Source of the DNA: an uncultured SAR86 cluster bacterium
Lineage (GTDB): Bacteria; Pseudomonadota; Gammaproteobacteria; Magnimaribacterales; D2472
DNA: 64,000 nucleotides
Direction of reading: 5' to 3'
Assembly (NCBI GenBank): GCA_902541365.1
Contig: CACBQK010000003.1
Coordinates: 48,648 to 112,647 of the forward strand
Numbering within the stretch: position 1 is the stretch's first letter; the number at the start of each line of letters is the position of its first letter. The translations under genes were made by a program, and so were the position numbers. Of this stretch, positions 10,656 to 20,196 are shown in pieces. The notes under the pieces were generated by a model. It was not told where the DNA came from and did not search any database. It saw only the letters and a list, made by a program, of their open reading frames with translations.

Positions 10656-12680
10656 ATGAATAAAACTTTTATATTTGTAGCCATGCTCCTAGCCTCTTCT
10701 TGGGTAGAGTCAAAAGAAAATATTAATTACTTCGATGCAATGGATGTTTTCGAGCTTGAATGGGCTTCCGACCCTCAAGTTTCATCTGATGGAGAAACAA
10801 TAGTTTATGTAAGAAAATCCAATGACATTATGAAAGATAGGGTGCGATCTAATCTTTGGAGAATAGCAAAAGATGGAAGAGATCATAGACCTTTGCACTC
10901 AGGACTAAAGAATTCATACTCTCCGCGATGGTCACCAGATAATAAAAGGATTGCTTTTGTTTCAAATAGCTCTGGGTCAACTCAGATTCACATGCATTGG
11001 GTAGATACAGGTGAAACTGCGGTGATTTCTCAACTGCAAGAATCGCCATCAAGTTTATCATGGTCGCCAGATGGAAAATGGTTGGCATTTACCATGAGAG
11101 TAAAAGCTGAAAGCGAATCCTTCGTTGATGAGAGAGATAAGCCTGATGGTGCCTCTTGGGCAAAAAAACCTATAACAGTTACCACTACAAGATACCAATA
11201 TGATGGTAGAGGAATTGTTGAACCCTCATATCAACATATATTTTTAGTTCCTGCTGAAGGAGGTTCAGCTCGCCAAATAACAACTGGAGATTTTAATCAT
11301 TATGGTTCGCTTTCATGGTCAAAGGATAGTAAGGATATTTTCTTCTCTGCATACAGATCAGATGATTGGGAGCTTGTTAGTAACGAAGCTGATATTTACT
11401 CTGTCTCTATTTCTAACAATGAATTGAAACAAATTACAAAACAATCAGGTGAGGAAAGATCTCCAGCCATATCACCTAATGGAAAAATGATTGCTTTTTA
11501 CGTAAAGGAAAGGCGTCCATTGGCATACACTCCAAGCAGAATAGCTGTAATGAATCTTCAAAGCAGGGAGATAAAAATAATTTCAAAAGATGTAGATGAT
11601 GATGCAGATAATTTATTTTGGTCTGAAGATAGTAAATCTATCTATTTTGCCTTTGATAATAGAGGAGAAAGAACTATTAAACAGATTTCCCTAAATGGAG
11701 ACTTGAATGAAATTGCATCAAATGTTGGCGGTACAACAATTGGAAGGCCATATATTTCAGGTGGATTTCATATAGCTAATGGGACTGCTGCTTATACCTA
11801 TGGAAAACCTCATAGGCCTGCTGATGTTGGTGTTGCTATAAAAGGTAAAACAAAAGTATTAACCCAATTAAATGAAGATATTCTTGGTTATAGGAAGCTA
11901 GGAAAGGTTAATGAAATCATATATAACTCTTCATTTGATAATGAAGAAATACATGGTTGGTATATTACACCTCCAAACTTTGATCCAACTAAAAAATATC
12001 CTCTAATACTTGAAATCCATGGTGGTCCACACCTAGCTTATGGACCTCACTTCTCAGCAGAGCTTCAAATGATGGCAGCCTCCGGATATATTGTTTTTTA
12101 TGACAACTACAGAGGTAGTTCATCTTATGGTGAAGATTTTGCATTATTACTTCAATACAAATATTCAAGTTCAGAAGATTTTGCAGATCATATGTCAGGT
12201 ATAGATGCCCTTATTGATAAAGGTATTGTTGATGAAAATAATCTTTTTATTGCTGGTGGAAGTGCTGGGGGTATAGCTACTGCTTATGCAATAGGTCTAA
12301 CAGACAGATTTAATGCAGCCGTATCAGCAAAGCCTGTAATTAATTGGTTAAGCAAGCCTTTAACAGCGGATTCAATGGTCGGACAGATATATCATCAATT
12401 CCCTGGACCTCCCTGGGAGCATCTTGAACATTATTGGGAGCGTTCTCCACTATCTCTAGTTGGTAATGTAACTACTCCAACAATGTTAATTACTGGAGAA
12501 GATGATAGAAGAACTCCAATTTCAGAAACAGAACAGTTCTATCAAGCATTGAGGTTGAGAGGAATTGATAGCGCAATGATCCGAATTCCCAATACATCGC
12601 ATGGCATTGCGAGTAGGCCATCAAATCTTATTACTAAGGTTGATCATATACTCGCTTGGTTTGAAAAATATAAGAATTAA
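10656..12680 (+). CDS. Secreted S9-family prolyl oligopeptidase-like peptidase
   Basis: Serine peptidase of the prolyl oligopeptidase clan, about 674 residues from the chosen start. The track start at 10566 lies inside the divergent gene; starting at ATG 10656 gives a clear signal peptide (MNKTFIFVAMLLASSWVES), so export is likely. WSPDGKWLAF and similar WSPD/WSKD repeats form the N-terminal beta-propeller. The C-terminal alpha/beta hydrolase has the nucleophile in GGSAGG, the Asp in GEDDRRTP and the His in NTSHGI. It probably degrades peptides in the periplasm as a nutrient scavenging enzyme. A tRNA on the opposite strand follows directly. Confidence 0.88.
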   Translation: MNKTFIFVAMLLASSWVESKENINYFDAMDVFELEWASDPQVSSDGETIVYVRKSNDIMKDRVRSNLWRIAKDGRDHRPLHSGLKNSYSPRWSPDNKRIAFVSNSSGSTQIHMHWVDTGETAVISQLQESPSSLSWSPDGKWLAFTMRVKAESESFVDERDKPDGASWAKKPITVTTTRYQYDGRGIVEPSYQHIFLVPAEGGSARQITTGDFNHYGSLSWSKDSKDIFFSAYRSDDWELVSNEADIYSVSISNNELKQITKQSGEERSPAISPNGKMIAFYVKERRPLAYTPSRIAVMNLQSREIKIISKDVDDDADNLFWSEDSKSIYFAFDNRGERTIKQISLNGDLNEIASNVGGTTIGRPYISGGFHIANGTAAYTYGKPHRPADVGVAIKGKTKVLTQLNEDILGYRKLGKVNEIIYNSSFDNEEIHGWYITPPNFDPTKKYPLILEIHGGPHLAYGPHFSAELQMMAASGYIVFYDNYRGSSSYGEDFALLLQYKYSSSEDFADHMSGIDALIDKGIVDENNLFIAGGSAGGIATAYAIGLTDRFNAAVSAKPVINWLSKPLTADSMVGQIYHQFPGPPWEHLEHYWERSPLSLVGNVTTPTMLITGEDDRRTPISETEQFYQALRLRGIDSAMIRIPNTSHGIASRPSNLITKVDHILAWFEKYKN

Positions 12681-12697
12681 AAAAATAGTTGATGAAT

Positions 12698-12774
12698 TGG
12701 TGGGCCCGGGAGGACTCGAACCTCCGACCAATGGATTATGAGTCCACTGCTCTAACCAACTGAGCTACAGGCCC
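12698..12774 (-). tRNA. tRNA with CAU anticodon, probably tRNA-Ile2
   Basis: The reverse complement folds as a 77-nt cloverleaf: acceptor GGGCCUG/CGGGCCC (one U.G), D arm GCUC/GAGC, anticodon arm GUGGA-CUCAUAA-UCCAU, T arm GGAGG-UUCGAGU-CCUCC, and an encoded CCA. CAU may be elongator Met or lysidine-modified Ile (AUA). Ile2 is preferred because the variable region UUGGUC resembles Ile2 and because ileX is close to rpoD in E. coli, as this gene is here. A TATAAT lies at 12798-12793, about 18 bases upstream of the mature end, with no good -35. Confidence 0.93.
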
Positions 12775-12828
12775 TATAGAATTAGGCTGATAATTATAAA
12801 GGTAAAATAAGTTAAATTCCTTAATTAA

Positions 12829-13194
12829 TTATTTTTTGCAATATGCATCATAGTTAACAGCATAGTTAGCTGCTAACTCAGCTAAAGCGAGAGCATCTAA
12901 ATACAGCTTATCAGCCATTTCTTGATGACCCATGCTTTCATGACCTTCACCTTCTTTCATAGCTTCACCAGCTGCATAAAGAAAAAAACCTGAGGCCTCG
13001 CTGACTTTTTTACAGTCTTCAGGTTTCCACCTTCCCCATCTTTCCATCTCTTTCTTCATTTGTGTTTCTTTTTTCTTCATCATTTCCATTTTTTTCATCT
13101 CTTTAGGGGACTTACCTTCTTTCTTACCATGATCATCTGCAAGAATCATCAGTGGAATTGATAAAAAAACTAATAGTGATATTTTCTTAAACAT
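12829..13194 (-). CDS. Secreted Met/Lys/Glu-rich hypothetical protein
   Basis: 121 residues with an N-terminal signal peptide (MFKKISLLVFLSIPLMILADD). A highly charged segment of repeated MKK/MEMMKKKE units follows at residues 30-50, then a helical C-terminal half with two cysteines (EDCKK and YCKK) that could form a disulfide. The ribosome site GGAGAGG is strong, so expression is likely. It sits between rpoD and the CAU tRNA, where E. coli has mug. I do not recognise a family. His and Met residues (HESMGHQEM) could bind metal, but that is a guess. Confidence 0.8.
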   Translation of the reverse strand: MFKKISLLVFLSIPLMILADDHGKKEGKSPKEMKKMEMMKKKETQMKKEMERWGRWKPEDCKKVSEASGFFLYAAGEAMKEGEGHESMGHQEMADKLYLDALALAELAANYAVNYDAYCKK

Positions 13195-13262
13195 ATACCT
13201 CTCCGTAAAAATACTAGATATAGTTTAGACTAAAAATAATAAAGGTAGTTCAAAAAACTTTT

Positions 13263-15077
13263 TTAGTCGTCTAAAAAGCTTCTTAAGTGACTGGATCTCG
13301 CTGGGTGCCTAAGTTTTCTTAATGCTTTTGCCTCAATCTGCCTAATTCTTTCTCTGGTGACATCGAACTGTTTACCAACTTCTTCAAGAGTGTGATCAGT
13401 ATTCATACCTATACCAAACCTCATTCTAAGAACTTTTGCTTCTCTTGCAGTTAAAGATGATAGAACATCATCAGTAGCAAAATGAAGGCTTTCATCTGTT
13501 GCATTTTCAAGTGGAGACTCGATGACGGTATCTTCTATAAAATCTCCAAGGTTTGAATCTTCATCATCTCCAATTGGAGTTTCCATTGAAATAGGTTCTT
13601 TTGCAATCTTGAGTACTTTTCTCACTTTATCTTCAGGCATATCAAGCTCTTTACTGAGCTCTTCTGGTGTTGGCTCTCTTCCCATATCTTGCATCATCTG
13701 TCTCGAAACTCTATTTAATTTATTAATAGTTTCTATCATATGAACAGGTATTCTTATAGTTCTAGCTTGGTCAGCTATAGATCTTGTAATCGCCTGTCTT
13801 ATCCACCAAGTTGCATAAGTACTAAACTTGTAACCTCTTCTATATTCAAATTTATCAACAGCTTTCATTAGACCTATATTTCCTTCTTGAATAAGGTCCA
13901 AGAACTGTAAACCTCTATTGGTATATTTTTTAGCAATAGATATTACGAGTCTTAGGTTAGCCTCAACCATGTCTTTTTTTGCTCGCCTCATCTTGGTTTC
14001 GCCCATAGACATACTTCTATTAATCTCTTTAACTTCTTTTGAGGAAAGTCCGACCTTTTCTTCGAGAGCTTTGATCTCTTTTTGAGAAATCATTACATCT
14101 TGTTTGACTTTTTCTAACAAGTCCTTTTTATATTTCTTATTTTTAATAAATGACTGCATGGTTGTCATTTTTGTAAACCCATCTTTAAAAGCTTCTAGGA
14201 AGTCTTTTCTGGGAACTCTTGCGCTCTTCACGCATAAAGTCTGAATGATTCTTTCGTGGCTTCTTATTGTTTCAAGATCATGTCTAGCAATGATACAAAT
14301 TTCCTCAAACATTCTTGGACTGAATTTGAGGAACTTAAAAATATTTCCGAGTTTTTCAAACTCATCTTGAGTTTTTTTATGACTTCGGCCATTTTTATCC
14401 AGCACCTTCATTGTTTTGTTGTACTGTCTTTTTAAAGAAGTCATTCTTCTTTGAACTTCTTTAAAGTCTAACTCGCCATCATTTTCATCATCATCATCTT
14501 TTTTGTCTGCAAGCTGTTTTGCTTTTTCGCTTCCAGGTCCAGCTGATGGAACTTCTTCCATTTCTTCTAAGAATCCAGTTAAAAGATCATTGAGTTTTTT
14601 TTCTTCATCTTTGACAAGCTGAAAGTAGGATAAGACATATTCAACAGTTCTCGGGTATTGAGCGCTTGCAAGAAGAAGATCTCTCATTCCCTCTTCAATT
14701 CTTTTAGCGATCTCTATCTCACCTTCTCGAGTAAGTAAATCTACTGTACCCATTTCTCTCATGTACATTCTTACAGGATCGGTTGTTCTACCTGTTTCAT
14801 TTTCAACAGCAGCAAGAGCTTCTGCTGCTTGTTCAAGCGCTATGTCATCAGTATTTTCAGACTCTCGAAGCATAAGAGTATCTAAATCAGGTGCTTTTTC
14901 ATGAACTTGGAGACCAAGATCATTGATCATACCAATAATTTCTTCTACTTGATCTGGATCCGAAATATCATCAGGGAGATGATCATTTACATCATCGTAA
15001 GTAAGAAATCCTTGCTCTCTTCCCTTCTCTATAAGTTCGGCTATTCTTGAGCCTTCTTGTTTTGAAAATTTATCCAC
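13263..15077 (-). CDS. rpoD: Primary sigma factor RpoD (sigma-70)
   Basis: Housekeeping sigma factor, 604 residues, directing RNA polymerase to promoters. Region 1.1 is present at the N-terminus and 1.2 at [21 protein letters not shown]. An acidic insert (DDDDEND) sits in the non-conserved region. Regions 2.3-2.4 read [20 protein letters not shown], and the region 4.2 helix-turn-helix reads [20 protein letters not shown]. It follows dnaG after 58 bp in the same direction, the usual macromolecular-synthesis order, but rpsU is 29 kb away. Confidence 0.97.
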   Translation of the reverse strand: MDKFSKQEGSRIAELIEKGREQGFLTYDDVNDHLPDDISDPDQVEEIIGMINDLGLQVHEKAPDLDTLMLRESENTDDIALEQAAEALAAVENETGRTTDPVRMYMREMGTVDLLTREGEIEIAKRIEEGMRDLLLASAQYPRTVEYVLSYFQLVKDEEKKLNDLLTGFLEEMEEVPSAGPGSEKAKQLADKKDDDDENDGELDFKEVQRRMTSLKRQYNKTMKVLDKNGRSHKKTQDEFEKLGNIFKFLKFSPRMFEEICIIARHDLETIRSHERIIQTLCVKSARVPRKDFLEAFKDGFTKMTTMQSFIKNKKYKKDLLEKVKQDVMISQKEIKALEEKVGLSSKEVKEINRSMSMGETKMRRAKKDMVEANLRLVISIAKKYTNRGLQFLDLIQEGNIGLMKAVDKFEYRRGYKFSTYATWWIRQAITRSIADQARTIRIPVHMIETINKLNRVSRQMMQDMGREPTPEELSKELDMPEDKVRKVLKIAKEPISMETPIGDDEDSNLGDFIEDTVIESPLENATDESLHFATDDVLSSLTAREAKVLRMRFGIGMNTDHTLEEVGKQFDVTRERIRQIEAKALRKLRHPARSSHLRSFLDD

Positions 15078-15135
15078 TTATCCTCTTTTAAATTCCGAAA
15101 AAACTTCTCTTTATTTAGTGACTAATCACGTATTT

Positions 15136-16896
15136 TCAATCTTTTTTTAAAGACAGATTTTTTAATAGCATTTTGTCTTCATTATCAATTTCTGATTTCT
15201 TAAGAATAAGTTGTTGAAGCTCTCTTCTTTCGGTTTCAGAAATAGACCCGGTATTATACTTGGTTTTTAAAGATTCCTCTCTATCTGACTCGTCTTTTAA
15301 TAACGAGTTCATGCAATCGAAAAACATTTTTCTGGCATCTTCTTGTTCAATCTTAATTTCAGAAACCATTGCCTGACTAAATAGTTCTTTTAATGTTTTT
15401 GATTTGATGCTTTCAATGAGCTTTGAAACAAGAGTGTCAGATTCAACTTCTATAACCTCTTTTAACTCTTTCAAAAAGCTTATCGATGAATCATCCCTAA
15501 TCTCATCAAAAATTGGATCTTGTGCGAGTGATCTATCAGTAAGAACAGAATGAATTATTAAATAAATTGAAGCAATTTGTTTAGTATTGCTGCTTTGGTC
15601 TTCCTTTAATTCTGCTGACGGTAATTTTGGTTTTGGTTGATTAGGTTTTGATATAAGTTTTTCAACTGGTATTTCACATATTTTGCTTGTTTCAGAAATA
15701 AATGCCTCCCTTAGGGGGACATTATTAATGGTTCTTATCAATTCAGATGCATAGCTAGCTATTTTTGATCTTCCCTCAAGAGAATTAATATCATCTACTT
15801 TTTTAACCTTTGAAAAGAAAAATTCTGAGAGTGTTTGGCCATTATTTATAAGCTCAATAAAACCTTTTTCTCCATGCTTATTGACATAACTATCTGGGTC
15901 GTCACCTGCTTCAAAAAAAACAAACTTTATTCTTGTATCTTCCCGAATAATTGGAAGTACATTTTGAAGTGCTTTCCATGCAGCTTTTTCTCCAGCTAGA
16001 TCTCCATCAAAAGCAATGAAAATATTATTTGAATATCGCATCAACTTTGAGAGATGGTTAGATGTAACGGCAGTCCCTAAAGTTGCAACTGCATTCTTAA
16101 CTCCCTTTTCATGAAGTGCAATAACATCCATATAGCCCTCTACGACTATAATTGAATCCATTTTTTTTGTTTCTTTACGCGCCTCATAAAGCCCATAAAG
16201 CTCATTTGATTTGTTGAAGAGTTTCGTTTCTGGAGAGTTTAAGTATTTTGGTTCGTCATCGGGATCTATTACTCTTCCACCAAATGCAATATTCTGCCCT
16301 TTGATATTCCTAATAGGAAAGATAACTCTATTTCTAAACCTGTCATAATTCTTTTTATTTTTCTCAAGGAAAAGTCCTGACGAGGCCATAACCTTTTGTT
16401 CAAATCTCTTTTCAAATAAGGAATAGAGGCTATCCCATGAATCATCAGAAAAACCAAGTTGGAACTTTTTGGCTGTTATCCCAGATATATTTCGAGACTT
16501 TAAATAATTAATTGCCTTTTTGCTTTCTTTTAACTTCGCTTCAAATACTTTTACTGCCTCATCCAATATGGAGTAGTCGTTCTCATCTTGAATCTCAGTT
16601 TTTTCATATGGAATCTCTAAACCTAAAGAAGATGCTAATGTTTCTACTGCATCTGTGAAATCAAGATTTTCATAATCTCTTAAAAAGTTAATAGAGTTTC
16701 CCGATGCCTGACAAACGAAACAATAATAAAACTGTTTATCCTGATTAACAGCCATTGATGGTTTATGGTCATCATGAAATGGACAAACACCCCAGTAGTT
16801 CGAGCCTTTTTTATTCAATTGAACCCTTCTACCAACCACATCAACGATATCTGTTTGATCTAAGACTTGATCAATGAAGCTTTTAGGAATGCTCAT
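15136..16896 (-). CDS. dnaG: DNA primase
   Basis: Synthesises RNA primers for lagging-strand replication; 586 residues, normal length. The N-terminal CHC2 zinc ribbon (CPFHDDHKPS...YYCFVC) is intact. The TOPRIM core carries VVEGYMDVIAL and the FDGDLAGEKAA metal-binding segment. The C-terminal DnaB-binding helical domain is present but divergent. The start overlaps the ruvX end by 14 bp. It belongs to a leftward run gshB-tonB-like-ruvX-dnaG-rpoD. Confidence 0.96.
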   Translation of the reverse strand: MSIPKSFIDQVLDQTDIVDVVGRRVQLNKKGSNYWGVCPFHDDHKPSMAVNQDKQFYYCFVCQASGNSINFLRDYENLDFTDAVETLASSLGLEIPYEKTEIQDENDYSILDEAVKVFEAKLKESKKAINYLKSRNISGITAKKFQLGFSDDSWDSLYSLFEKRFEQKVMASSGLFLEKNKKNYDRFRNRVIFPIRNIKGQNIAFGGRVIDPDDEPKYLNSPETKLFNKSNELYGLYEARKETKKMDSIIVVEGYMDVIALHEKGVKNAVATLGTAVTSNHLSKLMRYSNNIFIAFDGDLAGEKAAWKALQNVLPIIREDTRIKFVFFEAGDDPDSYVNKHGEKGFIELINNGQTLSEFFFSKVKKVDDINSLEGRSKIASYASELIRTINNVPLREAFISETSKICEIPVEKLISKPNQPKPKLPSAELKEDQSSNTKQIASIYLIIHSVLTDRSLAQDPIFDEIRDDSSISFLKELKEVIEVESDTLVSKLIESIKSKTLKELFSQAMVSEIKIEQEDARKMFFDCMNSLLKDESDREESLKTKYNTGSISETERRELQQLILKKSEIDNEDKMLLKNLSLKKD

Positions 16897-17272
16897 TATT
16901 CAACCAACTATCTAAAATTATCTTTGCAGCAACATCATCTATCATTTTAGAATCTTCATCTAATTGACGAGCTTCAAAAGACGTCAATCTTTCATCGAAG
17001 AATTCAATCTCAATATCTATTAAAGATCCAAGCTTTTTAGCAAATCTCTCTACCTTTTCCATAAAATCGCTTCTAGTACCATCCATATTAAGTGGTTTAC
17101 CAATAATAATTCTATTAGGCTCCCACTCCAAAATCTTTTCTTTTAACTCATTCCAATTGAATCCAGTCTTTGCTTTTTTGACAATTGAAATTGGTGATGA
17201 AGTCATTGTTTCGGTGTTACCTACAGCAAGACCTATCTTCTTTTCTCCGTAATCAATAGCAATAACTACCAT
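16883..17272 (-). CDS. ruvX: Putative pre-16S rRNA nuclease / YqgF
   Basis: 129-residue RNase H-like protein implicated in 16S rRNA 5' maturation and sometimes called a Holliday-junction resolvase. The motifs IAIDYGEKKIGLAVG, IIIGKPLNMDG and FFDERLTSFEA are all present, with the catalytic Asp/Glu residues retained. In Pseudomonas the gene order is gshB-tonB3-algH-yqgF; algH is missing here and ruvX follows the TonB-like gene by 3 bp. The start codon lies 4 bp from that stop, suggesting coupling. Confidence 0.94.
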   Translation of the reverse strand: MVVIAIDYGEKKIGLAVGNTETMTSSPISIVKKAKTGFNWNELKEKILEWEPNRIIIGKPLNMDGTRSDFMEKVERFAKKLGSLIDIEIEFFDERLTSFEARQLDEDSKMIDDVAAKIILDSWLNNEHS

Positions 17273-17275
17273 TGC

Positions 17276-17893
17276 TTATGACCCAAATTTCCAAATTCTA
17301 TCTACTTGCAAAACTTCATACTCACTTAACATTTCATCTGAAAAAGGTTCGAATGGCGATGCTAGTCTTACAATTTCTTTAGCTATTTTATCAATTTCTG
17401 AGTTTCCTGATGAGTCGATTATTTTTGTTTCAATTAAATTACCTAATGAATCTATGCTCACAACTAGTCTAAGCTGGGTTAAGTCTAATTGAGAATACTC
17501 TTTCTTTAGAACATTATGTCCTACTCTCTCAATTTTCCTTTGCCATGCATTCAAATACTTTGACTCAATAGTATTTTGATCTGAATTGGCATCTAACATT
17601 TTTACTTTAAGGGTTTTTTGTTTGATTTGATCATCAATTAATTCAGATGATTCGGCACTATTTCCATTCATTAGGTTATTTACTTTTGGTAATAAATCTG
17701 GGTCTTGATCTACGTCTGCATTTGCTAACTTTATATTCACTACTGGAGAAGAATCAAAAAGTGGTTGCTTATAAATAAAAATAAAGGAAACACCGAATAT
17801 TAAAAAAACGTGCATTAATGTCGATAGAAGAAATGATTTTTTAAGGTTAACCCTATTCTTAATGTTTTTGTTATAAAGAATGGGATGGCTCAT
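17276..17893 (-). CDS. TonB-like energy transducer C-terminal protein
   Basis: 205 residues. A cytoplasmic N-terminus (NKNIKNRVNLKKS) leads into one transmembrane helix (FLLSTLMHVFLIFGVSFIFIY, about residues 21-41). A periplasmic linker rich in Asp/Ser follows, then a TonB_C-type domain ending LQVDRIWKFGS. YLNAWQRKIERVGH is typical of the TonB C-terminal fold. Position between gshB and ruvX matches tonB3 of Pseudomonas, a gene linked there to twitching motility rather than iron uptake. No exbB/exbD is adjacent. Specific role unassigned. Confidence 0.8.
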   Translation of the reverse strand: MSHPILYNKNIKNRVNLKKSFLLSTLMHVFLIFGVSFIFIYKQPLFDSSPVVNIKLANADVDQDPDLLPKVNNLMNGNSAESSELIDDQIKQKTLKVKMLDANSDQNTIESKYLNAWQRKIERVGHNVLKKEYSQLDLTQLRLVVSIDSLGNLIETKIIDSSGNSEIDKIAKEIVRLASPFEPFSDEMLSEYEVLQVDRIWKFGS

Positions 17894-18810
17894 AAGGAAT
17901 CAAAAATTTTTGTTATTGGGTTTTCACCAGTTTGGTCGAAGATTTCAACTGCGCAGGTAGGACTAGTTATATTTATTTCAGTTAGTTTGTCATCAATTAT
18001 GTCGATACCAGCAAAAAGTATATTTTCACTTTTTAATCTTGCACCAACTTTTTTTCCAATTTCTCTTTGATTAGAAGTAATTTTCTTTGCAACTCCCTTA
18101 CCTCCTTGTGCTAAATTTCCAAGAAATGACCCATCCTTTGGTATTCTAGCCAAGCAATACTCAAATGGTTCTCCATCTATCACAAGGACCCTAAAGTCCC
18201 CTTCATTAATTTTTGGAAGAAATTTTTGACCAATAATCTGTGTTTTAGAGTCTTGCGTTAGGTCAAGTATTTTTCCCAAACTTTTTTGGTCATTAGTTGA
18301 AATTTTGTAAATATTATCACCGCCCATTCCATTAAGAGGCTTTATGACAATCTCTTCATGCATTTTTAAAAATTCTTCTATTTTTGTTGAGTCTGCTGAA
18401 ATAATTGTGGGAGGCATAAGATCTTTAAATTCCATAGCAAAAATCTTTTCATTAAAAATTTTTATGGCATTTGGATTGTTAATTATACTGGCTCCATCCT
18501 GCGATGCTATGTTTAATAAATGCAAACAGTTCATGTAGTCTTGGTCAACCGGCGGATCTTTCCTCATAAAACAAAATGAAAAACTTTCTAAATCAAATTC
18601 ATTCTTTTTTGCTGTCTCTAGAATGTCATTATTATTAATAATTTGTGAGCATTTTGATGATAATTTTTGCTTAAGCGTTAGATCGCTCATCTCACACTGA
18701 AAAACCTCAAAATCTCTTCTTAATGCCTCTTTCATAATAAATATAGAAGTATCTTTTTCTTGTTTTAAAGAATTAAAGGAGTCTGTTATGAATAAAATAG
18801 AGTTTTCCAT
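17890..18810 (-). CDS. gshB: Glutathione synthetase
   Basis: ATP-grasp enzyme joining gamma-glutamylcysteine and glycine. The start is set at the ATG at 18810 (MENSILFITDSF); the track start at 18828 is a TTG that would run into rsmE. About 306 residues, normal length. FCFMRKDPPVDQDYM, IVIKPLNGMGGDNIYKI and the C-terminal EINITSPTC (metal and ATP binding) are the family signatures. The stop overlaps the TonB-like start by 4 bp (ATGA type). Glutathione would support the GST-kappa-like isomerase encoded at 33.2 kb. Confidence 0.96.
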   Translation of the reverse strand: MENSILFITDSFNSLKQEKDTSIFIMKEALRRDFEVFQCEMSDLTLKQKLSSKCSQIINNNDILETAKKNEFDLESFSFCFMRKDPPVDQDYMNCLHLLNIASQDGASIINNPNAIKIFNEKIFAMEFKDLMPPTIISADSTKIEEFLKMHEEIVIKPLNGMGGDNIYKISTNDQKSLGKILDLTQDSKTQIIGQKFLPKINEGDFRVLVIDGEPFEYCLARIPKDGSFLGNLAQGGKGVAKKITSNQREIGKKVGARLKSENILFAGIDIIDDKLTEINITSPTCAVEIFDQTGENPITKIFDSL

Positions 18811-18814
18811 CAAT

Positions 18815-19537
18815 CTATAATAAACCAAGATTACTCTTTATCACTGATAACGCAGTTATAGGAGCGGTTTCTGCTCTTAATATATTTTTACCAAGAGAAA
18901 TATTGTGACTCGTTGCAGCATTGAGAAATTCTCTCTCTTTTTTGCTAAATCCAGATTCAGGCCCTGTAATTAAGGTAATGCTATCTTCAACGCTCCTGAT
19001 AGACTGGAAGTCATTAGTAGCACCCAAATCAAAAAAAATACTAAAGCTATCATGATCAATTGCAGATGACAGCGTCTCATATGTTTGAAAATCAGGAACT
19101 ATATTCGATCCATTTTGTTCACATGCCTGGGTAATGATTGATAGAGCTTTTTCATTAATTTTTGATAAGTCTTTCTTTTTAATGCTTTGATCAATGTTGT
19201 CCGGTCTGAACAAAGAGATATTACTAACACCAATTTCTGTTACTTTTTGGATAGCAAATAAAAGGTTTTCTTTTTTTATATAAGGCATTAAAACCGTTAC
19301 ATTAATTCTTTCTGGTTCCTGAAATTCAGTGTCGCCAATTTGCTCCAATACTATCTTTTTTTTCTCAAGCGATACTATCTTACAAATAGATGAATTACCC
19401 TCTCCATCAAATACATCTAATTTAGATCCCTCTTTAAGCCTAAGAACGTTTCTTAAATGATTAATTTTAGATTTATTATCAATTGAAATTTGATCTGTTG
19501 GACTAAATTCTTTGTAATATACTCTATGGAGCTTCAT
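18815..19537 (-). CDS. rsmE: 16S rRNA (uracil1498-N3)-methyltransferase
   Basis: SPOUT-class methyltransferase modifying U1498 of 16S rRNA, about 240 residues. The start is set at ATG 19537 (MKLHRVYYKEFSP); the track start is a TTG eight codons upstream. The N-terminal PUA-like domain includes HLRNVLRLKEGSKLDVFDG. The C-terminal knot has ITGPESGFSKKE and SLGKNILRAETAP, both diagnostic. It is followed 4 bp later by gshB, the same rsmE-gshB pair found in E. coli, and is divergent from the SixA-like phosphatase. Confidence 0.96.
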   Translation of the reverse strand: MKLHRVYYKEFSPTDQISIDNKSKINHLRNVLRLKEGSKLDVFDGEGNSSICKIVSLEKKKIVLEQIGDTEFQEPERINVTVLMPYIKKENLLFAIQKVTEIGVSNISLFRPDNIDQSIKKKDLSKINEKALSIITQACEQNGSNIVPDFQTYETLSSAIDHDSFSIFFDLGATNDFQSIRSVEDSITLITGPESGFSKKEREFLNAATSHNISLGKNILRAETAPITALSVIKSNLGLL

Positions 19538-19567
19538 TAAATAATTATAAATTGTTCTCAAACATTA

Positions 19568-20134
19568 ATGCATAAGAAAAAAATAATCCTTATCCGTCAT
19601 GGGGAAGCTGCTTCAACTTGGGATGGAGATGATAGAGATCCTGGTTTAAGCAAAAAAGGTATTGATCAAGCTAAATCAATTAATGATTTTACAAAAAGTA
19701 TTTTTTCAAAAGGATATGATTTCATTTCAAGTCCCAAAAAAAGAGCTATAGAAACTCTTAATTATGCCTCTGAGGATATTGATGTTGATTTTGATATAAA
19801 TGAAAGCTTTGTTGAGATACCCGCTGAAGATATTGATTCGGACATCAGATTTGAATGGCTCAAGGATATTAGCACAAGGAAAATAGAAACGCTTCCCGAT
19901 GGCATTAAAAGTTGGAGGGAAAGAATTATTACAGAGACCTTAGGCCTTAAAAATAATTCCATAATTTTTTGTCACTTCATGGTCATAAATGTTCTTATTG
20001 GCTATGCCATCAAAAAAGATAGGTTGTTACATTTCTATCCAGATAATGCATCAATAACCGAAATTGAAGTAGAAAATGAAAAAATCTCTGTTATCTCAAT
20101 GAAAGATGTTGAAAAAACCATCATAAATGTATGA
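19568..20134 (+). CDS. SixA-like histidine phosphatase
   Basis: Histidine-phosphatase-superfamily protein, 188 residues. The phosphoacceptor motif is LIRHGEAAS (residues 7-15), with a later catalytic His in FCHFMVINV, and DPGLSKKGIDQAKSI is the conserved second block. The family includes SixA, which dephosphorylates phosphohistidine on signalling proteins, and metabolic phosphatases; substrate cannot be told from sequence. It is divergent from rsmE with only 30 bp between the chosen starts, and precedes fis by 62 bp. Confidence 0.78.
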   Translation: MHKKKIILIRHGEAASTWDGDDRDPGLSKKGIDQAKSINDFTKSIFSKGYDFISSPKKRAIETLNYASEDIDVDFDINESFVEIPAEDIDSDIRFEWLKDISTRKIETLPDGIKSWRERIITETLGLKNNSIIFCHFMVINVLIGYAIKKDRLLHFYPDNASITEIEVENEKISVISMKDVEKTIINV

Positions 20135-20196
20135 AGTAGTATTGATCATTTTTTAATCAATTGTAAACTACAAGATCAATCAATAATTTTTTACAT

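Noticed and set aside
12698-12774. CAU tRNA as initiator tRNA-fMet
   Set aside because: Initiator tRNAs have an unpaired first base pair and GGG/CCC anticodon-stem pairs; here position 1-72 is a G-C pair and the anticodon stem is GUGGA/UCCAU.
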